A DNA stretch of 12,147 nt from NCBI GenBank assembly GCA_030147905.1, contig JASBUM010000155.1:1-12147 (forward strand), written 5' to 3'. Both the position numbers and the translations under genes were made by a program. The notes below the pieces were generated by a model, which searched no databases, was not told the DNA's origin, and saw only the letters and a program-made list of their open reading frames with translations. The stretch is from Acidimangrovimonas sp. (lineage in GTDB: Bacteria; Pseudomonadota; Alphaproteobacteria; Rhodobacterales; Rhodobacteraceae). Below are positions 6,350 to 12,147 of this stretch, in pieces; position 1 is the first letter of the stretch, and each line of letters opens with the position of its first letter.

Positions 6350-7156
6350 TCAGTCGGCGCCGTCTCCGGCGGGCCGGCGGCAGGCGATGACATAGTTCAC
6401 CGACAGATCGCGGTCCGAAAGCCCCCAGCGCCAGGCGAGCGGGTTGAACACCATGCCGCGACGATCGACAACTTCCAGCCCCGCATCGGCGATCATCGCC
6501 GCGAGTTCGGCAGGGGTGATGAACTTCTGCCAGTCATGGGTGCCGCGCGGCAGCCAGCGCATCACCCATTCGGCGCCGAGGATGGCCATGGCGAAGCTTT
6601 TCGCCGTGCGGTTCAGTGTCGACACGATCATCAGGCCGCCGGGGCGCAGCAGATCGCGGCAGGCGGCGAGATAGGCGCGCGGATCGGCGACATGCTCCAC
6701 CACCTCCATGTTCAGCACGACGTCAAATCGTTCCCGCTGCGCGGCCAGAGCTTCGGCCGTGACGTGGCGATAGTCGATGTCGAGGCCGGAATGTTCCGCG
6801 TGAATCCGGGCGACGGGAATGTTTCCGGCCGCGGCATCCGCGCCCACGACCGCGGCACCCAGGCGGGCCATCGGTTCGGAAAGAAGTCCGCCGCCGCAGC
6901 CGATATCGAGCAGACGCAGGCCGGCAAAGGGGCCGGGCGCCGCATCGCCATGCGCGGTGTCCGCATTCGGGATTGGTGCCGCCGTCCGGTCGCGAGGACG
7001 GTCGAATTCGGCCGCGATCTGGGTGGTGATGTAGTCAAGCCGGCAGGGGTTCATCTCGTGCAGCGGCTTGAACTTGCCCGCGGGATCCCACCATTCGGCC
7101 GCCATGGCCTCGAACTTGGCGACCTCGGCTTCGTCGACGGTGGATTCGGAAGCCAT
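6350..7156 (-). CDS. ubiG: ubiquinone biosynthesis O-methyltransferase UbiG
   Basis: A 268-residue SAM-dependent O-methyltransferase that carries out the two O-methylations of ubiquinone synthesis. The N-terminal signature [20 protein letters not shown] (14-33) with NPCRLDYI is characteristic of UbiG. SAM motif I is intact ([19 protein letters not shown], 82-100), with VVGADAA after it, [11 protein letters not shown] (149-159), [16 protein letters not shown] (169-184) and the C-terminal [14 protein letters not shown] (205-218). Residues about 52-78 are a Pro/Ala/Asp-rich insert between the N-terminal helix and motif I, longer than in the E. coli protein and probably a surface loop. The ATG at 7156 has a strong GGAGGG site. 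It is divergent from the iminopeptidase gene and convergent with the MarR gene. Confidence 0.96.
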   Translation of the reverse strand: MASESTVDEAEVAKFEAMAAEWWDPAGKFKPLHEMNPCRLDYITTQIAAEFDRPRDRTAAPIPNADTAHGDAAPGPFAGLRLLDIGCGGGLLSEPMARLGAAVVGADAAAGNIPVARIHAEHSGLDIDYRHVTAEALAAQRERFDVVLNMEVVEHVADPRAYLAACRDLLRPGGLMIVSTLNRTAKSFAMAILGAEWVMRWLPRGTHDWQKFITPAELAAMIADAGLEVVDRRGMVFNPLAWRWGLSDRDLSVNYVIACRRPAGDGAD

Positions 7157-7225
7157 CGGGCACCCTCCGGAATTCTTGCACAGCTTCCCATGGCGGGATG
7201 CGCAATTGCGATATATAGGTCAGAC
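7157..7225. promoter_or_regulatory. divergent promoter region of ubiG and the iminopeptidase gene
   Basis: This 69-bp AT-richer island holds CGCAATTGCG (7201-7210), a perfect 10-bp palindrome, directly followed by TATATA (7212-7217). TATATA reads as a -10 on either strand. Toward the plus strand it would put the transcript start almost at the ATG at 7226, giving a leaderless or near-leaderless mRNA. Toward the minus strand it would leave about a 50-nt leader for ubiG. No good -35 is seen for either. The palindrome is a candidate operator serving both genes. Confidence 0.4.
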
Positions 7226-8212
7226 ATGGACAAAACCACAGGCCAAAAACGCGCGGTCGAGTTCCTGTATCCGCCCGCAGAACCCTTCGATCAGCGGATG
7301 CTGGGGGTTGACGGGGGGCACCGGATCTATGTCGAACAATGCGGCAACCCCAAGGGTTTGCCGGTGGTGGTGGTCCACGGGGGGCCGGGCGGCGGCTGCA
7401 GCCCGGCGATGCGGCGCTATTTCGATCCCGAGCGTTACCGCATCATCCTTTTCGATCAGCGCGGCTGCGGGCGGTCGCGGCCGCATGCCGCGGTCGAGGC
7501 GAACACCACCTGGGATCTGGTCGCCGACATGGAGCGGATCCGCAGCCTGCTGGGGCTGGAACGATGGGTTGTCTTCGGTGGCAGCTGGGGCGCCACGCTT
7601 TCGCTGATCTATGCCATTGCCCATCCCGACCGGGTGGCGTCGCTGATCCTGCGGGGCGTCTTCCTGATGACCCAGGCAGAGCTGGACTGGTTCTACCGGG
7701 GCGGCGCCGGTGCCTTCTGGCCCGACCTCTGGGCGCGGTTCTCGGGTGCCATACCCGAAGCCGAGCGCGGCGATCTGATCGCGGCCTACCACCGGCGGCT
7801 GTTTTCGGGCGACATCGAGGAGGAGACCCGGTTCGCGCGGCTCTGGGCGTCGTGGGAAAATGCCCTCGCGACGATCGAGCATGCAGGCCCCGGCGACAGC
7901 CCCGGCGAATATGCCCGCGCTTTCGCGCGGCTGGAAAATCACTACTTCACCCATGCAGGTTTTCTGGACACCGACGGCTGGATCCTTGCCAATCGCGGGG
8001 CGATCAGCCACATCCCCGCAGTGGTCGTTCAGGGCCGGTACGACATGATCTGTCCACCGGTTTCGGCCTGGCGACTTGCCCAGGGATGGGACCGGGCCGA
8101 TCTGCGCCTGATACCGGTTGCCGGCCACGCATTGTCCGAGCCGGGAATCAGCGCCGCGCTTGTCCACAGTACCGATTCGCTGGTGCGAAATCCGGGGCTG
8201 TTCGACCGCTAG
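7226..8212 (+). CDS. pip: proline iminopeptidase (alpha/beta hydrolase, family S33)
   Basis: A 328-residue cytoplasmic aminopeptidase that releases N-terminal proline from peptides. The alpha/beta-hydrolase features are complete: the oxyanion-region HGGPGGG (51-57), FDQRGCGRSRPHA (76-88), nucleophile elbow GGSWGA with Ser120, Asp273 in QGRYDMICP and His301 in AGHAL. The N-terminal YPPAEPFDQRMLGVDGGHRIYVEQCGNP is typical of bacterial Pip, as is the cap region with WENALATIE. The ATG at 7226 begins just after an upstream AGGT-like site of modest quality. The frame is open further upstream, but that stretch is antisense to ubiG and has no family match by eye. It is divergent from ubiG and convergent with the sulfotransferase gene. 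Confidence 0.95.
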   Translation: MDKTTGQKRAVEFLYPPAEPFDQRMLGVDGGHRIYVEQCGNPKGLPVVVVHGGPGGGCSPAMRRYFDPERYRIILFDQRGCGRSRPHAAVEANTTWDLVADMERIRSLLGLERWVVFGGSWGATLSLIYAIAHPDRVASLILRGVFLMTQAELDWFYRGGAGAFWPDLWARFSGAIPEAERGDLIAAYHRRLFSGDIEEETRFARLWASWENALATIEHAGPGDSPGEYARAFARLENHYFTHAGFLDTDGWILANRGAISHIPAVVVQGRYDMICPPVSAWRLAQGWDRADLRLIPVAGHALSEPGISAALVHSTDSLVRNPGLFDR

Positions 8213-8213
8213 C

Positions 8214-8270
8214 GCGCCACGCAGGGCCGGCATTGCCGCCCGGTGGCGCCGACAGCCCCTGGTGTCGGCG
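8214..8270. terminator. two overlapping stem-loops between convergent pip and sulfotransferase genes
   Basis: The first stem pairs GCGCCAC (8214-8220) with GTGGCGC (8243-8249) and continues inside as GGGCCGGC (8224-8231) with GCCGCCC (8235-8241), with one bulged C and an ATT loop. The second pairs CGCCGACA (8247-8254) with TGTCGGCG (8263-8270), loop GCCCCTGG. They share 8247-8249 and fill the whole gap between the two stop codons. A terminator for both genes is likely. There is no U-tract. Confidence 0.5.
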
Positions 8271-8271
8271 G

Positions 8272-9297
8272 TCAGGCGGCGCAGGGGCGGTGGTGAAGCC
8301 GCCGCGCGATCCGCAACCAGAAGCCGGGGCCAAGATCCTCGCGGTGGAACTTCTTCTGGGGGGTGACAAGCGGTGTCAGCCCCAGCGATTGGCCGGCCGC
8401 TGCACAGCCTTCGAGAAACCGCGCATTGGCGGGAACAAAGCGGGCCAGGACGCGGGCCTCTTCCTCGCGGCTGAACAGGGTGCTGGGTGGCGGGCGCCCG
8501 TTTTCGCCGGCCCGCTGCGCGGCTTCGACGATCTCGCGTTCAAGGGCTGCCGCCGCATGGGCGATCAGGTCCTCCGTGGGGAGACCGGGCGCCGCAACTT
8601 GGTGGGCGGCCCAGGCGGCCAGCGCCGGCGGTGACACGTTTGCGCGGACCTCACCGTCGCGACGGCCATCATCCGGCATCGCGGGGATGCCCAGCAGCTC
8701 GCGAAAACGGCCCAGCATGCCGTCGGTGGATCCCGCCGCCGCGCCGAAATCGACATAGCGGATCTCGTCGCAGGCGAAATACTTCCGCAGGCGGGCGTTC
8801 AGATCGTTGAAATCGAGAAAGAGGCCGCTCGCGAAACCGGAGGCGAGCGCATCCTGAAGAAAAGCGGACCACGGTGGCGGCGTCTGCTTCTTCGAGATCT
8901 CGAGATAGATGGATTGCAGGTAGGAAAGCTGATCGCGCAGGGCGCAGACCACCTCGACCGATTCGTAATCGGAGAAGCGGGCGCGGATGGCGCCGAAGTC
9001 GACACCCGGTCCCGGCCGGCCGCGCGAAAACTCCTCGCTGCTGAGGATGACCGTGGCGTCGCTTGCCGCGTGGTGTCGTGCGATCCGCTCCCACGCGGCT
9101 TCGGGGCCGCCGGGCAGGGCGAAGATCGCCGGAAGGTCGAGCCATTGCATCGCGAGGCCGTGGTGGCCAGTGATTGGCCCCAGATCAGGATAGACGAATC
9201 CGGTCCGTCCAAGCGCGCGACGATGGCGCGCAAGCCAGTTCTGGATCGTGGTCGTGGCCGTCTTATGCGTGCCGATATGAAGGACAAGCCGAGCCAT
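8272..9297 (-). CDS. sulfotransferase-family protein (PAPS-type), surface polysaccharide cluster
   Basis: A 341-residue protein. The N-terminal P-loop HIGTHKTATTTIQNWL (7-22) is the 5'-phosphosulfate-binding motif of PAPS-dependent sulfotransferases, and CALRDQLSYLQSIYLE (118-133) has the Arg and Ser (R121, S125) of the 3'-phosphate-binding motif. SSEEFSR (86-92) is also common in this bacterial branch. The middle and C-terminal parts (about 190-341) are variable and I cannot assign an acceptor. The ATG at 9297 has a very good GGAGG site six bases upstream. Its first 35 bp overlap the end of the RgpF/WbsX gene in another frame, so the two are co-transcribed and probably coupled. Sulfation of the exported polysaccharide is the likely role. 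Some family members have other acceptors or unproven activity. Confidence 0.82.
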   Translation of the reverse strand: MARLVLHIGTHKTATTTIQNWLARHRRALGRTGFVYPDLGPITGHHGLAMQWLDLPAIFALPGGPEAAWERIARHHAASDATVILSSEEFSRGRPGPGVDFGAIRARFSDYESVEVVCALRDQLSYLQSIYLEISKKQTPPPWSAFLQDALASGFASGLFLDFNDLNARLRKYFACDEIRYVDFGAAAGSTDGMLGRFRELLGIPAMPDDGRRDGEVRANVSPPALAAWAAHQVAAPGLPTEDLIAHAAAALEREIVEAAQRAGENGRPPPSTLFSREEEARVLARFVPANARFLEGCAAAGQSLGLTPLVTPQKKFHREDLGPGFWLRIARRLHHRPCAA

Positions 9298-11701
9298 CCG
9301 CCCCCTCCGTCGTTGCCGTATACGGCGGCGCCGCATGCTTCGTCGCCTCACTCGCTTCGATCCGCTCGAGGTTCCGGCGCCATTGTCCCAACGTGTCGAT
9401 CCAGGCCATGCCGTAGTGGCGACACGGCTCCAGCGTGGCCTTCTCTCCCCATTCATTCCACGCATTCACGAACAGCTCGCCCCGATAGGAACGCTTCAGC
9501 CGGTGGTGCGCCAAGGCGTCGAGCCAGCGGCCGAAGCTGCCGGGATGGGCGCCATAGGCGATATGGGCTCGCGGTCCGCGCCGTGCGGTATTGTCCCATG
9601 AGGGCATGATCCCGGCGATCGTGTCGATGGCGAGCGTAGCGCGGTAGGCCGGGCCGGTCGCGCGCTCGGCGAGGCGGGCATAATCGTAGACGAGGCCCCG
9701 AAAGTCGGGATGGACCGGCAGGTCGAGCCGGTTTCCGGCCGGGCCGCCGAACAGGTAATCCTCGGGCTCGACCAGCCCGTGGGGCGGCATCTCGATCCAG
9801 AAGTCGACGAGATCCGCCGCAAGCGAATCCCCTTCCGCGCCGTGAAACCGGACTGCGCCCAGTTCGACCTCGCCGATGCCCAGCTGACGCCAGGCGGCAC
9901 GCATGCGTTCGATGTTGCGCCGCGGCTCTGGCAGCTCGCCCGGACGGTAGATGACGAAGCGCGGGCGGATGCCATCGGGACGCTGGTAGCGCGGATCGCT
10001 CATGTAGGGCAGGGTGGACAGCGCCAGCGCCTCCTCGAAGCCGGGACGGTAGCGCTGGGCCACCAGCACCTCGCCCGAAAGCCCGTCCCAGTTGCGCCAC
10101 CAGCTTTCGTTGGCCCAGCACAGGTAGAACGGGAAGGCGATGTCGCGCCGCGCCATGAGCCCGTCGAGCGGCGCCGACAGCAGGCGCCGTCCGTCGAACC
10201 AGTAGTGATAGACGCAAAACGCGTCGACGCCGGCGCGATGCGCGAGTCCGGCCTGTTCGGCCATGATGTCGGTCTGACGCAGGTCGTAGAACCCGAGTGC
10301 ACCCGGCAACACCGGCTGATCATGGCCGTCGAACTGCGGGCGCGCGCGGCTCGCGGCCTGCCATTCGGTATAGCCTTGTCCCCACCAGCGGTCATTCTCG
10401 GCAACGCGATGGAACTGCGGCAGGTAGAAGGCGGAAACATAGCGCGGCGGGTGGGCGCGTCGTTTGGCGGGGGAAAGCGGTGCGGCCGCGGCCGTTCGGG
10501 GTCGCCTGCCGGGCCCGGCGCGCAGATCGGCGGTCTCGCGCAGCCCAAGGTCAGCGGCCGCGGCCAAGGCGCCGACCGCACGTTCGAACGCATGGGCAAG
10601 GGTGCCGTCAAGCTGGCCGGCCTCGGGCTCGAACAGGGTCTGGTCGAGCCGAAGGCCGCGTATCATCCGCAGCACCTCGGGCTTGAGCCAATAGATCGAG
10701 CCGGCCGGAAACCCTTGTGGTGCGTCGCCGGGGCGCAGCTGCGCGCGCCGCAACAGCCATGCGGTACGCTCGTGATTGCTGCCCCACCATTGAGCCGCGC
10801 GGTAGTGCTGACCGTCGGCGACCCAGATGCCCGCGCGGTCGTCGGCAATGAACCGGTTCAGCAGTCGGCCGGTTTGTGCGCCTTGCAAGATGTCGCCGAT
10901 CAGATGTCGGCGCCAGGCATCGCCATCGTCGCGATGGGGCGAGCGCTTGCCATGGACCTTGGCGACCGCGCGATAAGGATCGAGCAGGCCGGAATTGACC
11001 AGATGCACGAAGGGCAGGATGTCACGCCCGCGGTTGGGCATCGTCACCACCAGCGCGCGCGGAAAGCGCCGCTGGATACGGGCCGCCAGACCGGCCTGGG
11101 CGCAGCCCCGGCCATCCGCGGCCGGCCCGCGATCGGCCAGTGTGACGAAGAGGTCGAAGGCGATATCCAGACCGTCCAGTGCCGTCGCGATTTCGTTCCA
11201 GAGCTCGGGATAATAGAGATGCACGACGATCGCATAAGGTTCGGATGCCGGGCGTTCGCCGGGCTGCGGCAGGCGCGGCGGCTCGCTCAACCGCACGGGG
11301 GGCGCGGACGGCGGCGCATTGAGAGGCCGGCCCTCGGCCCGCCCGTAACGCAGGAAATGGTCATAGGCTGCGCCCGGCCAGTCGGCGAGGTCGGGATTGG
11401 CACGCAGATAGGCGGCGGCGTCGAAATCGGGATGGGGCGCGCGCCCCTCGCGTTCGCCGAAGATCGCATAATGTCTCTCGGGAAATCTCTGGAAGAGCGG
11501 ATGCAGCGGCGGCCCGGCCTGCCGGTAGTGGCCCCGGTCGAAATGGTCCGAGCGCCGGATAAGCCGGATATAGCGCAGCATGTCGGGCCGGACCGAAAGG
11601 AACTGCCGCAGCCAGACGGCCTTCTGTCGTAGCGTGGTAGACATTCTGCCCCCGTTCTGCCCCGTTCGCGCCATTCCCGCGCTTCGCCGGATCTCCTGCA
11701 T
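9263..11701 (-). CDS. RgpF (rhamnan synthesis F) - WbsX/GH99-like fusion protein
   Basis: An 812-residue multidomain protein with no obvious signal peptide or membrane segment. Residues about 52-127 hold two related segments of the FDxxxYLxxNPD...HYxxxGxxEGR type found in surface-polysaccharide proteins. About 156-390 is a rhamnan-synthesis-F domain: AIVVHLYYPELW (157-168), PNRGRDILPF (222-231), KVHGKRSPH (248-256), QWWGSNH (304-310) and GFPAGSIYWLKP (330-341). About 420-785 is a WbsX/GH99-like domain: SAFYLPQFHRVAENDRWWGQ (423-442), YTEW, CVYHYWFDGRRLL (496-508), LCWANESWWRNWDG (527-540) and FVNAWNEWGEKATLEP (744-759). Such proteins help build O-antigen or capsule glycans. I chose the ATG at 11701 (GGAGGG five bases upstream). 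The ATGs at 11674 or 11644 would shorten it by 9 or 19 residues. It lies between the export permease and the sulfotransferase genes. Confidence 0.88.
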   Translation of the reverse strand: MQEIRRSAGMARTGQNGGRMSTTLRQKAVWLRQFLSVRPDMLRYIRLIRRSDHFDRGHYRQAGPPLHPLFQRFPERHYAIFGEREGRAPHPDFDAAAYLRANPDLADWPGAAYDHFLRYGRAEGRPLNAPPSAPPVRLSEPPRLPQPGERPASEPYAIVVHLYYPELWNEIATALDGLDIAFDLFVTLADRGPAADGRGCAQAGLAARIQRRFPRALVVTMPNRGRDILPFVHLVNSGLLDPYRAVAKVHGKRSPHRDDGDAWRRHLIGDILQGAQTGRLLNRFIADDRAGIWVADGQHYRAAQWWGSNHERTAWLLRRAQLRPGDAPQGFPAGSIYWLKPEVLRMIRGLRLDQTLFEPEAGQLDGTLAHAFERAVGALAAAADLGLRETADLRAGPGRRPRTAAAAPLSPAKRRAHPPRYVSAFYLPQFHRVAENDRWWGQGYTEWQAASRARPQFDGHDQPVLPGALGFYDLRQTDIMAEQAGLAHRAGVDAFCVYHYWFDGRRLLSAPLDGLMARRDIAFPFYLCWANESWWRNWDGLSGEVLVAQRYRPGFEEALALSTLPYMSDPRYQRPDGIRPRFVIYRPGELPEPRRNIERMRAAWRQLGIGEVELGAVRFHGAEGDSLAADLVDFWIEMPPHGLVEPEDYLFGGPAGNRLDLPVHPDFRGLVYDYARLAERATGPAYRATLAIDTIAGIMPSWDNTARRGPRAHIAYGAHPGSFGRWLDALAHHRLKRSYRGELFVNAWNEWGEKATLEPCRHYGMAWIDTLGQWRRNLERIEASEATKHAAPPYTATTEGADGSACPSYRHA

Positions 11702-11720
11702 GGCGCCCTCCGGTCGGGGC

Positions 11721-11776
11721 CTGAACCGGGAATAGACGCGATCCGCTGAACATCGGGTTAATCGCCGCCGGTTCAG
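11721..11776. repeat. inverted repeat between permease and RgpF-WbsX genes
   Basis: CTGAACCGG (11721-11729) is repeated inverted as CCGGTTCAG (11768-11776), a perfect 9-bp pair with a 38-nt spacer. The right arm overlaps the permease stop codon. A third CTGAAC copy lies in the spacer at about 11746. It may form a stem-loop in the shared mRNA just after the permease gene or be a regulator site. Confidence 0.4.
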
Positions 11777-12147
11777 CCCTCGATCATGGCACGGTGATTG
11801 CGGCGCAGAAGCACGAGGCCCAGGGCCAGCAGCCCCAGAGAAAGCGCAAGCACATAGCTCTCCGAAACGTAATCGGCGCGATACTGCGGGTAGAGACCGC
11901 GCCGCATCAGTCCGGCAATGTGGATGAGCGGGTTCCACCACAGGATCTCGCGCCACTGGGGTGACAGCGAATCGATCAAAAAGAAGATCCCCGAGACCAG
12001 GAACAGCGGCCGGTTTGCGATGTTCCACAGCTGGTCCCACAGCGGAAAGGCGCTGCGCAGGAAGCAGTGCAATGTCCCCACCCCCAGGGCCAGAAGTGCC
12101 GTCAGCGCGAAGGCCGTCACCAGCGCGCCCATCGCGGGTTCGGCCCG
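11773..12147 (-). CDS. ABC-2 type polysaccharide export permease, C-terminal part (KpsM/Wzm-like)
   Basis: The frame is open to the right edge, so only the last 124 residues are present. It has hydrophobic segments around VTAFALTALLALGVGTLHCF, PLFLVSGIFFLID and SYVLALSLGLLALGLVLL, with NRPLFLVSGIFF, ILWWNPLIHIAGLMRRGLYP and a basic tail RRNHRAMIEG. This is the C-terminal pattern of KpsM/Wzm permeases, which move capsule or O-antigen polysaccharide across the inner membrane with an ATPase partner. The internal ATG at 12132 is not the true start. The ATPase and the rest of the cluster should lie beyond the window. The RgpF-WbsX gene follows after 71 bp on the same strand. Confidence 0.88.
   Translation of the reverse strand, partial: RAEPAMGALVTAFALTALLALGVGTLHCFLRSAFPLWDQLWNIANRPLFLVSGIFFLIDSLSPQWREILWWNPLIHIAGLMRRGLYPQYRADYVSESYVLALSLGLLALGLVLLRRNHRAMIEG

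Noticed and set aside
6065..7225. Upstream extension of the iminopeptidase frame
   Set aside because: It is antisense to ubiG and overlaps the MarR gene. The family homology begins just after the ATG at 7226.
7220..8634. Long frames on the minus strand (7220-8233) and plus strand (7339-8634) over pip and the sulfotransferase gene
   Set aside because: Both are shadow frames of supported genes, without recognisable motifs.
9298..9465. 56-codon upstream extension of the sulfotransferase frame
   Set aside because: Arg-rich and overlaps the RgpF-WbsX coding sequence. The ATG at 9297 has a strong ribosome site and is followed at once by the PAPS P-loop.
9710..11632. 640-codon plus-strand frame opposite the RgpF-WbsX gene
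   Set aside because: Despite its length it has no domain-like pattern and mirrors the codon bias of the real gene on the other strand.
11702..12040. Upstream extension of the RgpF-WbsX frame into the permease gene
   Set aside because: The permease reading frame there has clear membrane segments and family motifs; the extension does not.
1..12147. tRNA, rRNA, CRISPR arrays, insertion sequences, toxin-antitoxin or defence genes
   Set aside because: No such pattern was seen on reading. All sizeable open space is accounted for by the listed genes, and the gaps are at most about 105 bp.

Overview
The window looks like a stretch of alphaproteobacterial chromosome, most likely from the order Rhodobacterales (Rhodobacter/Paracoccus relatives). 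The reasons are a very high GC content (a by-eye impression), the protein style, and a run of housekeeping genes typical of that group: an NDUFAF5-like methyltransferase, comF, a glutaredoxin with a CGFC active site, a Nit-type amidase and ubiG. Genus-level placement is inference. Genes are tightly packed and no gap exceeds about 105 bp. I see no tRNA, rRNA, CRISPR array, insertion sequence or phage gene.

Layout, left to right. (1) Positions 1-1860: an AraC-type regulator followed on the same strand by a DMT/EamA exporter of the YddG type. A possible divergent gene leaves the left edge, and short inverted repeats sit upstream of both main genes. (2) 1907-3963, minus strand: an NDUFAF5/BioC-like methyltransferase, then ferrochelatase (hemH). 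(3) 3993-6287, plus strand: comF, then a likely unit of glutaredoxin 3, a carbon-nitrogen hydrolase of the Nit family and a MarR regulator. The last three are almost fused (3-nt gap, then a 1-nt overlap), and a promoter-like element precedes the glutaredoxin gene. (4) 6350-7156, minus: ubiG for ubiquinone synthesis, divergent from (5) 7226-8212, plus: proline iminopeptidase. (6) 8272-12147, minus: the end of a surface-polysaccharide cluster that continues past the right edge. It holds an ABC-2 polysaccharide-export permease (only its C-terminal part is inside), a large fusion of a rhamnan-synthesis-F domain with a WbsX/GH99-like domain, and a PAPS-type sulfotransferase whose start overlaps the fusion gene by 35 bp.

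How the genes fit together. Regions 2 to 4 serve respiration and redox: haem (hemH), ubiquinone (ubiG), a probable complex I assembly-factor relative, and a glutaredoxin beside an amidase that may repair deaminated glutathione. Region 6 implies an exported, possibly sulfated polysaccharide built with multidomain transferases. The three convergent gene junctions are filled with GC-rich palindromes or hairpins that could act as bidirectional terminators, though none has a U-tract.

I did not find a clearly new defence or mobile system. The best second-look items are the Grx-Nit-MarR unit, the methyltransferase that lacks a recognisable SAM motif I, the RgpF-WbsX fusion coupled to a sulfotransferase, and the nested stem-loops between convergent genes.
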